From assembly GCA_038316355.1 (NCBI GenBank), contig JBBQAO010000007.1, positions 15,929 through 79,928 of the forward strand: a stretch of DNA of 64,000 nt, read 5' to 3'. Every line of letters begins with the position of its first letter. Positions within the stretch are counted from its first letter, which is position 1. Below, piece after piece: positions 1 to 8,210 of the stretch. The DNA comes from Ga0077527 sp038316355. GTDB lineage: Bacteria; Pseudomonadota; Gammaproteobacteria; Burkholderiales; SG8-41. Below the pieces are notes generated by a model that saw only the letters and a program-made list of their open reading frames with translations, had not been told where the DNA came from and did no database searches. The position numbers and the translations under genes were made by a program.

Positions 1-898
1 GTGCGCGACTGACGCCGACCACGGCTTCACAGGTCGACGGATTGCGCTTGTGCGGCATCGTCGATGAGCCCACCTTGCCGGCGCTGAAGGGCTCGAAGAG
101 TTCGCTGATCTCCGTGTGCTCCAGATTGACAACCTCGTTGGCGATCTTGCCCAGCGTCGCACTGATCAGACCGAGCACATTGATGTATTCGGCGAAACGG
201 TCGCGCGCCGGCTGCCAGTTGATATCGGCAACGCCCAGCCCGAGCCGCTTCATCAGACGTTGCTCCAGTTCCTTGGCCTGCGGCCCGAACGAAGCCTGGG
301 TACCCACCGCGCCGACCATGCCGCCGACGAACATCCGCGGCTCAAGCTGGCGCAGCCGCTCATAGTTGCGGCCCATTTCCGACAGCCAGATCGCAGCCTT
401 GTGGCCGAAGGTGATCGGCAAGGCCTGCACGCCGTGCGAACGACCGACCATCGGCGTCGCGCGATGCTGCTCCGCCAGTTTGGCCAGCGCATTGCCGATG
501 GCCTTCATGTCGCGCAGGTAAATCGCATGCGCGTCTTTTATCTGCAGCATGGTGGCGGTGTCGAGCACGTCCTGCGTGGTCGGCCCGAAATGGATGTATT
601 CGCCATGTTCCGGCTTGCACAGGTTCTGCACCGCCTTCACCGCGGGCACCAACGGATGTTTGATGCGACGGATTTCCGCAGCCACTGCGGCAATGTCGAT
701 TCTGGAAATTTTCGCGTTGGCGGCAATTTCTTCCGCAGCAGCTTTGGGAATGATGCCCAGCGCCGCCTGCTCAAGTGCCAGCGCCGCCTCGAAATCCAGC
801 CACTTCTGCACGCGGTTGTGGTCATTGAATATGCCGCGCAGTTCCTCGGTGCTCCACAGGTGCTGGATCAGTATGTCGTCAAATACGCCGGATGCCAT
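1..898 (-). CDS. Adenylosuccinate lyase / 3-carboxymuconate cycloisomerase-type lyase (partial)
   Basis: The gene reads leftward and runs off the window start, so the C-terminus is missing; about 299 residues are visible from the ATG at 898. The protein begins MASGVFDDILIQHLW. It carries the fumarase/aspartase superfamily signature near residues 280-290 (GSSTMPHKRNP) and a GRSHGVQALPITFG segment near residues 150-165 that holds the usual catalytic His. Members use a shared beta-elimination mechanism on succinyl-type substrates (adenylosuccinate, argininosuccinate, 3-carboxymuconate). The exact substrate cannot be fixed. The N-terminal pattern and the neighbouring acyl-CoA catabolic genes favour a catabolic 3-carboxy-cis,cis-muconate cycloisomerase-like enzyme over purB, but this is inference. 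Confidence 0.8.
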   Translation of the reverse strand, partial: MASGVFDDILIQHLWSTEELRGIFNDHNRVQKWLDFEAALALEQAALGIIPKAAAEEIAANAKISRIDIAAVAAEIRRIKHPLVPAVKAVQNLCKPEHGEYIHFGPTTQDVLDTATMLQIKDAHAIYLRDMKAIGNALAKLAEQHRATPMVGRSHGVQALPITFGHKAAIWLSEMGRNYERLRQLEPRMFVGGMVGAVGTQASFGPQAKELEQRLMKRLGLGVADINWQPARDRFAEYINVLGLISATLGKIANEVVNLEHTEISELFEPFSAGKVGSSTMPHKRNPSTCEAVVGVSRA

Positions 899-953
899 GA
901 ATGACTCCTCGAATCAATTGTGTTTTTACAACGTATATCAAAATCAGAAAATG

Positions 954-1119
954 TTAACCGCCGATGAACGCGGATTAACGCCGATAAAATCAAAAGGGCC
1001 GGGAAGCCCACACACCGAATCAAAGCAGGTAATTTTTACAATAAATTATTATCACCCGCCTTCGGCACGCTTTGTGAGCCGGTTCGATCTGCGTTCATCT
1101 GCGTTCATCGGCGGTTGAA
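954..1119. repeat. Bipartite inverted tandem repeat, CGCCGATGAACGC type, copy 1
   Basis: The left arm (954-989) is built of CGCCGAT-GAACGC units. The right arm (1086-1119) holds the inverted units ending GTTCATCGGCGGTTGA. About 100 bases lie between them. The same sequence and layout recur at 41177-41390. It sits between two convergently arranged reading blocks and codes for nothing I can support. It may act as a transcription terminator or be a REP-like mobile repeat. Confidence 0.7.
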
Positions 1120-1163
1120 TTGGACTTGGTCTTTCTGTCAGGCGATATAGTCAGGCGATATAG

Positions 1164-2069
1164 TCAGGCGGCCAGCGCCCGGTTCCCCGGCATGTTCATG
1201 AACGATTCCATCGCATGCCAGAACTTGTGGCGGTTGAGGCCCAGCGTTGCCGCATGGGCCAGCCCGGACACGAATACAAACTGCTTGTCCTTGCCCGGCA
1301 GCTTGCCGAAAAAGTTCAGCAGATCGGGTTCTGCGGCAATGCCGTCGTATTCGCCGCGAATGATGCATACCGGGCAGGTAATTTTCGCCGGATCGATCAC
1401 CGGCAGATGCACGCACATGTCGAGATAGGTCCCGGTCGGCACCGAATCCCCCAGCGGCAGTTCGGCATCGGCCAGCGCGTCTGCGGCGATCATCTCAGAA
1501 GTGCCCGGCTTGTCGCGGGTAAACATGCTGTGGATGAAGGCGCGGTCCACCTTGCGCCGCGGACTGGCGCGGTATTCCTCGACTTTTTCCTTCCTTTTGG
1601 CCAGGGTCGGCGAGCCTTCGCCGGTGTAGACCAGCGCCGACACCATCAGGCGTTTGACCCGCCCCGGATTCTGCTGCGCATACAACGCGGCTCGCAGCGC
1701 GCCCGACGAACCGCCGTACATGTACACCTCCCGCGCGCCGGTTTCGCGTTCGACGATCTGCATCGCCGCGGCAAGATCACGCGCACCGGATGCGATGTCG
1801 GAATTGCTGTCGGTGCGATCCGAGCGGCCGTAACCTTCGTGATCCACGGTCCACACGTCGTAACCCAGATCGGCAAAATGGTCCATCAGTGAGTAATCGT
1901 TACGCCCCGGCACAGCAAGATCAAAACTCGAACGCCCCGACGCCGAGGAGCCGTGCACGAGGAACAATACCGGCGCGCCTTTCGCCGCATGCGCCGCGCG
2001 CTTGCGATACACATAAAGTTTTACATTGCCCTTCTGCGCCTGATATTCCGCGGCGGTAATCTGTGTCAT
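1164..2069 (-). CDS. Alpha/beta hydrolase
   Basis: A 301-residue cytoplasmic alpha/beta-hydrolase fold enzyme. It shows the oxyanion-hole motif LVHGSSASG, the nucleophile elbow GGSSG (within YMYGGSSGALRA), an Asp in the GEYDG segment and a C-terminal His in GLAHAA, so the triad looks complete. The ATG at 2069 is chosen because GGAG lies seven bases upstream; a GTG four codons earlier is possible. The substrate is unknown. It is transcribed away from the CoA-transferase genes and has no clear partner. Confidence 0.8.
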   Translation of the reverse strand: MTQITAAEYQAQKGNVKLYVYRKRAAHAAKGAPVLFLVHGSSASGRSSFDLAVPGRNDYSLMDHFADLGYDVWTVDHEGYGRSDRTDSNSDIASGARDLAAAMQIVERETGAREVYMYGGSSGALRAALYAQQNPGRVKRLMVSALVYTGEGSPTLAKRKEKVEEYRASPRRKVDRAFIHSMFTRDKPGTSEMIAADALADAELPLGDSVPTGTYLDMCVHLPVIDPAKITCPVCIIRGEYDGIAAEPDLLNFFGKLPGKDKQFVFVSGLAHAATLGLNRHKFWHAMESFMNMPGNRALAA

Positions 2070-2215
2070 GCCCTGCTCCACTGGATGAATTGAGCCGCGA
2101 TTATCGCACCGCGGCTACACACATCGCCATGCAGTCCGAATACTGGTCCTGGCGAGGAATGACCAGGGGAAAATCAGGGTGTAAACTTTCATTATTCATC
2201 GTCCCGGAGCGCCCC

Positions 2216-3046
2216 ATGGCCGCAACCCCGTCGAAAATCATCAGCCTCGCCGCACTCGCACAGCGCATCCCTGACGGTGCCGCTCTGGGCCTCGGCGGCG
2301 TGTTCCTGCATCGCGGACCGTTCGCACTGGTGCGCGAGCTGGTGCGCCAGCAGCGGAAACATCTCGAAATCATCAAGCCCTCACCCGGTTATGACCTCGA
2401 CCTGCTGTGCCGCGCCGGCGCTGTAGCCAAAGTGCGCGCCGGCATTGTCGCAATGGAAGGCAACTTCGGCATGGCGCGCTGGTACCGCAAGGCCATCGAG
2501 CGCAAGGAAGCCCGTCTCGAAGAACACGCCTGAATGACCCTCGTCGCGGGGCTGCGTGCAGCCTCCTACGGAATCCCCTTCCAGCCGGTCGCCGGTGTCC
2601 ACGGCAGCGAACTGGCGCGCATCAACCACTGGCAGACCCTGCGCGATCCCTACGGCTCCGGGCGGGATGTCTATGTCATCCCCGCAGTGCAACCGGACAT
2701 CGCGGTGATCCACGCCGCCGAAGTGGACGACGAAGGCAATGCCCGCATCTATGGTTCGCCGTTCTGGGACCACCCGCTGACCCGCGCCGCAAAACGCGTG
2801 CTGGTCACCGCGGAAAAACTGGTACCTACCGACCGGTTGCGGGAACAACCGGAACTGACTCTGATACCGGGATTCATGGTCGAAGCTGTGGCGATCACGC
2901 CGAATGGCGCATGGCCCGGCTCGATGCATCCCTATTACGACATCGATTATCCGGCGGTGGGGTACTACATGCAGGATGCCGACGGCGTGCTGGAAAAACA
3001 TCTGGCGACAGCGCCGGAAATCAGCGCTGGAACACCATGCCCCTGA
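2216..3046 (+). CDS. CoA-transferase family subunit A with in-frame TGA (possible selenoprotein or interrupted gene)
   Basis: This is the A subunit of a class I CoA-transferase of the glutaconate/IpdA type. It would be 276 residues, the usual length, if the TGA at 2531-2533 is translated as residue 106. Both halves are in the same frame and look intact: residues 1-105 carry GAALGLGGVFLHRGPFALVREL and end KEARLEEHA, and the second half starts MTLVAGLRAASYGIPF. The ATG at 2216 has GGAG eight bases upstream. If the TGA is a true stop, two polypeptides would result, the second starting at the ATG directly after it (2534). From memory the family usually has Cys or Asn at this site; this needs an alignment. 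The partner subunit B lies at 3570, beyond an unrelated DNA glycosylase gene that overlaps this stop. Confidence 0.7.
2531..2563 (+). other. In-frame TGA plus downstream hairpin in CoA-transferase subunit A
   Basis: TGA at 2531-2533 interrupts the frame. The stem GGCTG/CAGCC (2550-2554 with 2559-2563) follows, with its loop 21 bases after the TGA, a distance compatible with bacterial SECIS elements. The stem can be extended by two G-C pairs with a bulged T. The loop (CGTG) is not the canonical GGTC, so support for selenocysteine is weak to moderate. Reinitiation at the adjacent ATG and a nonsense mutation are the alternatives. Confidence 0.35.
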
Positions 3047-3543
3047 TCCACAGCTTTCCGCCGGTCGCCGACGCATCGGCACGCATCCTGATCCTCGGCA
3101 GCATGCCGGGCAAAAAATCACTGGCTGAAAAACAGTACTACGCAAACCCGCAAAATGCATTCTGGAAACTGATGGGCTATTTTTTTGGCGCCGGTCCGGA
3201 ATTGCCGTACGAAGAACGCAAGCAACTACTGAAAAAATCCGGCATCGCGCTGTGGGACGTGATGGCCTCTTGCCAGCGCGAAGGCAGTCTGGATTCCGCG
3301 ATCGCCCAGGATTTCACCCCAAACGATTTCCCGACTTTTTTCGCGAAACACAGCAACATCACCCGGGTATTTTTCAACGGCAAAAAAGCCGAACACAGTT
3401 TCCACAAACATGTATTGCCGATACTGACCGCGCAACCGCTGGAATATAAACGCCTGCCCTCGACCAGCCCTGCGCACGCAGCGCTGAATTATGCGCAAAA
3501 GCTGACGGCATGGCACGCCATCACAAGGTTACAAAATATTTAA
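3037..3543 (+). CDS. DNA-deoxyinosine glycosylase (uracil-DNA glycosylase superfamily)
   Basis: A 168-residue protein of the hypoxanthine/deoxyinosine DNA glycosylase group, which excises deaminated adenine from DNA. Motifs visible: the N-terminal ILILGSMPGKKSL, then YYANPQNAFWKLMG (motif-1 region), ALWDVMASCQREGSLDSAI, and SPAH in the C-terminal SPAHAALNYAQKL. The length matches the small single-domain family. The ATG at 3037 overlaps the end of CoA-transferase subunit A by ten bases, so it is probably cotranscribed. Its position between the two CoA-transferase subunits is odd, since a repair enzyme has no clear role there. Confidence 0.85.
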   Translation: MPLIHSFPPVADASARILILGSMPGKKSLAEKQYYANPQNAFWKLMGYFFGAGPELPYEERKQLLKKSGIALWDVMASCQREGSLDSAIAQDFTPNDFPTFFAKHSNITRVFFNGKKAEHSFHKHVLPILTAQPLEYKRLPSTSPAHAALNYAQKLTAWHAITRLQNI

Positions 3544-3569
3544 TAAAAACAATGGCTTATATATAACCC

Positions 3570-4298
3570 ATGAACTGGTCGCCATTCTCCTTCATCGTCG
3601 TTAACCTCGCCCGCCAGATCCGCGCCGGTGAAATCACCTTCAGCGGCGTCAACTCGACGCTGCCGATGCTCGCCTGCCTGCTCGCCAAACGCGCCTACGA
3701 TTTTCCCTTCACCTACATCAACGTCGCCGGCGGTGTCGAGCCACAACCGGTCAGCGTGCCGCAATCGAGCAGCGATCCGGCCATCGTGCACGGCTCGCCG
3801 GCAATTTTCGCCAACCAGGATTTCTACGATCTGTGTGCGCGCGGTGGCCTTGATCTGGTCTATCTCGGCTGCGCGCAGATCGACGCCGAAGGCCGCACCA
3901 ACGTGTCAGCCATCGGCTCCTGGGAAAACCCGAAAGTGCGCCTGCCCGGCGGCGGCGGCGCAGCAGTGATGCTGCCGACGGCAAAACGCGTCGTCACCTG
4001 GCGCACTGACCACACAACGCGCGCTCTGGTCGACAAACTCGATTTCGTCACCGCCTCCGGCAACATGACCGCGCTGGTAACGCCGCTGGCGGTGTTCACA
4101 CGCGAGCCACGGGCAGGTTCGCGCTTCGCCCTCGCCGCCTACCATCCGAAAACCACCATCGCCCACATCACTGCGCATACCGGTTTTCAGTTTGATGCCA
4201 CACAGGCACAGACCGCGGCGCCGATGACAAAACGCGAAAACGCTGTCTTGAATGCACTGGATGCCGGGGGGCAATTCTCTGCCGCGGTCAATCACTGA
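3570..4298 (+). CDS. CoA-transferase family subunit B
   Basis: A 242-residue B subunit of the same class I CoA-transferase pair. It carries GVNSTLPMLACLLAKRAYDF, then TYINVAGGVEPQP, and a glycine-rich LPGGGGAAVMLPTAKR segment typical of GctB/IpdB-like chains. In true transferases the E-x-G catalytic Glu lies at the position where Val52 is seen here, so the chain may belong to the IpdB-like group that performs CoA-ester ring or C-C bond hydrolysis instead of CoA transfer. That assignment rests on my recalled alignment. The ATG at 3570 has no strong ribosome site. The partner is the A subunit at 2216. Confidence 0.8.
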   Translation: MNWSPFSFIVVNLARQIRAGEITFSGVNSTLPMLACLLAKRAYDFPFTYINVAGGVEPQPVSVPQSSSDPAIVHGSPAIFANQDFYDLCARGGLDLVYLGCAQIDAEGRTNVSAIGSWENPKVRLPGGGGAAVMLPTAKRVVTWRTDHTTRALVDKLDFVTASGNMTALVTPLAVFTREPRAGSRFALAAYHPKTTIAHITAHTGFQFDATQAQTAAPMTKRENAVLNALDAGGQFSAAVNH

Positions 4299-4409
4299 CG
4301 GTGCCGTGCTAGCATAAGGTCCATGTTTTAACCTCATGCCGCGCCATGAAACACCTCGCGCGCCACTGCCACAGCACACGCTCATCCGAACCCCTCATCT
4401 GAACTCCAT

Positions 4410-5552
4410 ATGCTTCCCTTGCAAGGCATCCGCGTCGTCGAATTCTGCCAGGTCCTCGCCGGCCCCTTTGCCGGCTGTCTGCTCGCCGACATGGGCGCCG
4501 ACGTGATCAAGGTCGAGTCCCCCGATGGCGATCTGATGCGGCAGTGGCCGCCGATCCTCGATGGCTACAGCCAGTACTTCGCATCGGTCAACCGCAACAA
4601 GCGTTCAGTGGTGCTGGATCTGAAAACAGAAACTGATCGTGCTGCCGCACGCAAGCTGGCATTGAGCGCCGACATCCTGCTCGAGAATTTCCGTCCCGGC
4701 GTGATGGCGAAATTCGGTCTTGATTACGCCGCGCTGGCGAAGGATCACCCTGCGCTGGTGTATTGCTCGGTATCCGCTTTCGGCCAGACGGGACCGCGTG
4801 CCACCGAAGGCGGTTTCGACATGACGGTGCAGGCGATGAGCGGCGTGATGAGCGTTACCGGCGAACGCGATGGCCGCCCGGCAAAATGCGGCATCCCGAT
4901 CGCCGATTTTTCCGCCGGCCTCTACGCTGCATTCAGCGCCGCGGCAGCGCTGCACAAGGCGCGCAGCACCGGCCACGGCGATTACGTCGACGTGTCAATG
5001 CTCGGCAGCATGCTCAGCATCGCCAACCTGCAGACCAGCGAACTGTTCGGCACCGGCCGTGATCCGGTGCGCCTGGGTTCGGCACATCCAATGAACGCGC
5101 CCTACGCTGCATTCTGCTGTCGCGACGGTTATTTCGCGCTGGCTGCCGGCACCAACAAACTGTGGGAAGCCGCCTGCGAAGTCATCAGTCGCAGCGATCT
5201 GCCCGAGGATCCGCGATTCACCACACCGGCGCTGCGCGCGCAGCACCAGGATGCGCTGCGCGAAGTACTGGAAGCTGAATTCGTCAACCATGATGCAAAC
5301 GACCTGTTGAGCCGCATGAACGCGCGCGGCGTGCCCTGCGCGCCGCTGTACAATTATTCCCAGGTGCTGGCCGACCCGCAGGTCAAACACATGGAATGGG
5401 TGCAGAACCTGACCCTGCCCAACGGTGTTGCCAGCAAAACCGTGATTTCACCGCAACGTGTTTCCGGCCAGCGACTGGATGTGCGACGTGGCCCGCCGGC
5501 ACTGGGTGCCCACACTGCGGAAATTCTTGCCGAACTGGAGAAAGCCCAATGA
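4410..5552 (+). CDS. CaiB/BaiF class III CoA-transferase family protein
   Basis: A 380-residue class III CoA-transferase with the family start LPLQGIRVVEFCQVLAGPFAG, the ADMGADVIKVESP motif (residues 27-38), LLENFRPGVM (90-99) and GGFDMTVQAMSGVM (134-147). These enzymes move CoA between carboxylic acids through an aspartyl-CoA thioester. The catalytic Asp (D169 of formyl-CoA transferase, in VSMQD) aligns here with Gly199 in VSMLGS, so activity may be altered. The stop overlaps the start of the next gene (ATGA), which indicates translational coupling with the dioxygenase-like protein. Confidence 0.9.
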   Translation: MLPLQGIRVVEFCQVLAGPFAGCLLADMGADVIKVESPDGDLMRQWPPILDGYSQYFASVNRNKRSVVLDLKTETDRAAARKLALSADILLENFRPGVMAKFGLDYAALAKDHPALVYCSVSAFGQTGPRATEGGFDMTVQAMSGVMSVTGERDGRPAKCGIPIADFSAGLYAAFSAAAALHKARSTGHGDYVDVSMLGSMLSIANLQTSELFGTGRDPVRLGSAHPMNAPYAAFCCRDGYFALAAGTNKLWEAACEVISRSDLPEDPRFTTPALRAQHQDALREVLEAEFVNHDANDLLSRMNARGVPCAPLYNYSQVLADPQVKHMEWVQNLTLPNGVASKTVISPQRVSGQRLDVRRGPPALGAHTAEILAELEKAQ

Positions 5553-6163
5553 AAAACACCGCACGCTTCCGTCATTTCGTTGCCGAATTCACGCGTCTCG
5601 CCGGGAAAAACGGCAAGGACGAAAAAATCATGCTCGACACCGGCGGCAAACTGCTGGGTGAACTGATCAAACATGATGACTGGCTGCCGGACGAATACGC
5701 GCAGCCGCACCCGCAGTTTTATCAGCAATACCTGCTCTACTGCGATCCACTGGAGCGGTTCTCCGTCGTCAGCTTCGTCTGGGGGCCGGGACAAAAAACA
5801 CCGGTGCACGACCACATGGTCTGGGGCATGGTCGGCATGATGCGGGGTGCCGAGTCCTGCCGCCGCTTTGAACACGGCGTTGCCGGCAAAGCGATGACCG
5901 TCAGTGAAACAGCCCGCCTTCTGCCCGGCGAAGTCGACAAGGTCTCGCCAACCGTCGGCGACATACACGAAGTGGCCAACGCCTTTGACGACCGCGTATC
6001 GATCAGCATCCATGTTTACGGTGCCAACATCGGCGCGGTCAAACGCCATGTCTTCGATGCCGCCACCGGCGTCGATAAACCTTTTGTGTCCGGCTACTCC
6101 AGTGCGCAGATGCCGAATTTCTGGGATCGCTCCGCCGAAGTGCGCGCAAGCATGCAAACCTGA
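5549..6163 (+). CDS. Cysteine dioxygenase-like thiol dioxygenase (cupin)
   Basis: A 204-residue cupin of the cysteine/3-mercaptopropionate dioxygenase group, which oxidises thiols to sulfinates with a mononuclear Fe(II). Likely iron ligands are His87 and His89 in TPVHDHMVWG and His140 in GDIHEVAN; His155 in SISIHVYGAN follows the conserved pattern. The ATG lies inside the stop codon of the class III CoA-transferase gene (ATGA), so I prefer it to upstream in-frame starts. A paralogue lies at 34181, also next to CoA-linked enzymes. The substrate is unknown; a thiol such as 3-mercaptopropionate is one candidate. Confidence 0.8.
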   Translation: MKNTARFRHFVAEFTRLAGKNGKDEKIMLDTGGKLLGELIKHDDWLPDEYAQPHPQFYQQYLLYCDPLERFSVVSFVWGPGQKTPVHDHMVWGMVGMMRGAESCRRFEHGVAGKAMTVSETARLLPGEVDKVSPTVGDIHEVANAFDDRVSISIHVYGANIGAVKRHVFDAATGVDKPFVSGYSSAQMPNFWDRSAEVRASMQT

Positions 6164-6174
6164 AGAACCATTCA

Positions 6175-6379
6175 GCCACAGGGGACACAGGGGACATAGG
6201 GGGCATAGGGGGCATAGGGGGCATAGGGGGCATAGGGGACACAGCGGACACAGCGGACACAGAGATCAAAGAGGAAACAGCAAGGCCGAATATTTGGTGG
6301 GGGTCATGGTGTGGGAAATGTGATTGCTTTTGCTCAGGCATGGTTTTCTCTGTGAACTCTGTGTCCTCTGCGGCTAAAG
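6175..6379. repeat. Bipartite inverted tandem repeat, CACAGAGGA type, copy 1
   Basis: The left block (6175-6264) consists of about nine units of 9-10 bases: GGGGACACA, then several GGGGGCATA, then CGGACACAG. The right block (6347-6379) reads TCTCTGTGAACTCTGTGTCC and CTCTGCGGC, the inverse of the same motif. The units vary within the block, with a homogenised GGGGGCATA run in the middle. There are no unique spacers, so it is not a CRISPR array. A shorter version lies at 35853-35940. Confidence 0.75.
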
Positions 6380-6395
6380 TTTTGGGGGATAAGAC

Positions 6396-7121
6396 ATGAG
6401 CGACGAACTGCTGCGCAAACACGAGAATCACGTCACGCGGCTGACATTGAACCGGCCGCAAAAGGCCAACGCGCTGTCTGCGCCGCTGGTCGAAGCACTG
6501 ATCGATGCCGTCGAATACGCCGCCACTGACGGCACAAGACTTCTGATCATCGACGGCGCCGGTCCGCATTTCTGCGCCGGCTTTGATTTCACCGACGCAC
6601 AGGCACAGAGCGAAGGGGACCTCGCGCTGCGTTTCATCCGCATCGAAAACCTGTTGCAGGTGCTGTATCACGCGCCCTGCGCCACGCTGGTACTGGCCCA
6701 CGGCCGGGTTTTCGGCGCCGGCGCCGACATCGTCGCCAGTTGCGGCATCCGCATCGCCGCTGCCGGCACCACCTTCCGCATGCCCGGCCTGCGTTTCGGT
6801 GTGGTGCTCGGCACCCGTCGGTTGATGCATCGCATCGGCACCGACAAGGCGCGTGACATCCTGTCGACCTCGCGCAGCTTCGATGCCGCGGAAGCGCTGG
6901 CCACAGGATTTCTCACCGGCATCGCCGCAGCGGAAGAATGGCCGGCACTGGTCACCAGCGCACAACAGGCCGCCGAAACACTGACCCCTGCCGCAGCTGC
7001 GGCCCTGCACCGCCGCACCGTGATCGACAGCCGCGCCGAAGACATGGCCGAACTGGCGCGCTCGGTGAGCACGCCGGGACTGCAGGAACGCATCCGCAGA
7101 TACCGCGAAACCAGTAAATAG
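6396..7121 (+). CDS. Enoyl-CoA hydratase/isomerase family protein
   Basis: A 241-residue crotonase-fold protein. It shows LTLNRPQKANALSAPLVEAL at the N-terminus, the first oxyanion-hole segment FCAGFDFTD (residues about 59-67) and the second, AHGRVFGAGADIVASCGIRIA. The two catalytic Glu of classic hydratases are not obvious, since GAGAD replaces the usual GGG-x-E region, so an isomerase, hydrolase or decarboxylase role is possible. A GGGGGA ribosome site precedes the ATG. It probably acts on the CoA esters made by the upstream CoA-transferases. Confidence 0.85.
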   Translation: MSDELLRKHENHVTRLTLNRPQKANALSAPLVEALIDAVEYAATDGTRLLIIDGAGPHFCAGFDFTDAQAQSEGDLALRFIRIENLLQVLYHAPCATLVLAHGRVFGAGADIVASCGIRIAAAGTTFRMPGLRFGVVLGTRRLMHRIGTDKARDILSTSRSFDAAEALATGFLTGIAAAEEWPALVTSAQQAAETLTPAAAAALHRRTVIDSRAEDMAELARSVSTPGLQERIRRYRETSK

Positions 7122-7170
7122 TCAGCCTCTAAACCAGCCTGTAAAGCAGTCCATGAAACCGAGGAACATC

Positions 7171-8166
7171 ATGACCAATACCCTGCCCGCCACCATGCGC
7201 GCCACAGAAATTTCCGCTCCCGGCGGCCCCGAAGTGCTGAAACCGGTTGAACGTCCGCTGCCGGTGCCCAATGCCCATGAAGTGCTGATCAAGGTCGTCG
7301 CCGCCGGCATCAACGGCCCCGATATCATGCAGCGCAAAGGTCTGTACCCGGCACCCAAGGGCGCATCGGATCTGCCGGGCCTCGAAGTCTCCGGTGAAAT
7401 CGTCGCCAAGGGCGCAAACGTGCAACGCTGGGCGATCGGCGACAAGGTGGTCGCACTGACCAATGGCGGCGGTTACGCCGAATATGTCGCCGTCGATGCC
7501 GATCACTGCCTGACCGTACCCCAGGGCATCAGCATGGTCGATGCCGCCGGCCTGCCGGAAACTTTTTTCACAGTGTGGAGCAACGTCTTCATCGGTGCCG
7601 GATTAAAAGCCGGTGAAACCTTCCTCGTGCACGGCGGGGCTGGCGGCATTGGCACCACCTGCATCCAGCTCGGCAAGGCCTTCGGCGCCAAAGTCATCGC
7701 CACCGACAGCCCGGAAGCCCGCTGCAGGGTTTGCAAGGACCTTGGCGCTGACCGGGTGATTGATTACCGCGCGGAAGATTTTGTTGATGTGGTGCGTGCC
7801 GAAGGGGGTGCCAACGTGATCCTCGACATTGTCGGCGGCCCGAACATCGAAAAAAACCTCAAGGCCGCCAGCCCCGATGCGCGCATCATCCAGCTCGCCT
7901 TCAGCGCCGGCTCAAAAGTGGAAATCAACCTGATGCCGGTGATGCTGAAACGTCTGAGCTACACCGGCTCCACGCTGCGCACCCGCCCCGATGCCTTCAA
8001 GGCGCGCATCGCACGCGAACTCGAAGTGCAGGTGTGGCCGCATATTGCCAGCGGAAAAATCAGGGTGGTCACGCACAGCACGCTGGCACTGGCCGATGCA
8101 GCAAAGGCGCATGCGCTGATGGAATCCAGCCAGCACACGGGGAAAATACTGCTGCAAGTGGCCTGA
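7171..8166 (+). CDS. NAD(P)H:quinone oxidoreductase-type MDR protein
   Basis: A 331-residue medium-chain dehydrogenase/reductase of the quinone oxidoreductase (PIG3/Qor) type. The Rossmann motif is HGGAGGIGTTCIQLGKAFGA. The GHE catalytic zinc motif of alcohol dehydrogenases is replaced by PGLEVSGE, which fits a zinc-free enzyme. The ATG at 7171 is chosen because GAGGA lies at 7161; an ATG six codons earlier has no such site. It probably forms an operon with the enoyl-CoA hydratase 50 bases upstream and could reduce an alpha,beta-unsaturated carbonyl. Confidence 0.85.
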   Translation: MTNTLPATMRATEISAPGGPEVLKPVERPLPVPNAHEVLIKVVAAGINGPDIMQRKGLYPAPKGASDLPGLEVSGEIVAKGANVQRWAIGDKVVALTNGGGYAEYVAVDADHCLTVPQGISMVDAAGLPETFFTVWSNVFIGAGLKAGETFLVHGGAGGIGTTCIQLGKAFGAKVIATDSPEARCRVCKDLGADRVIDYRAEDFVDVVRAEGGANVILDIVGGPNIEKNLKAASPDARIIQLAFSAGSKVEINLMPVMLKRLSYTGSTLRTRPDAFKARIARELEVQVWPHIASGKIRVVTHSTLALADAAKAHALMESSQHTGKILLQVA

Positions 8167-8210
8167 GCCAGGATCACGGCAGCCGGCGGCAGTGCCGCAG
8201 ACTGCCGGAT

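Noticed and set aside
6175..6264. Possible CRISPR array
   Set aside because: The units are 9-10 bases, contiguous, and have no unique spacers.
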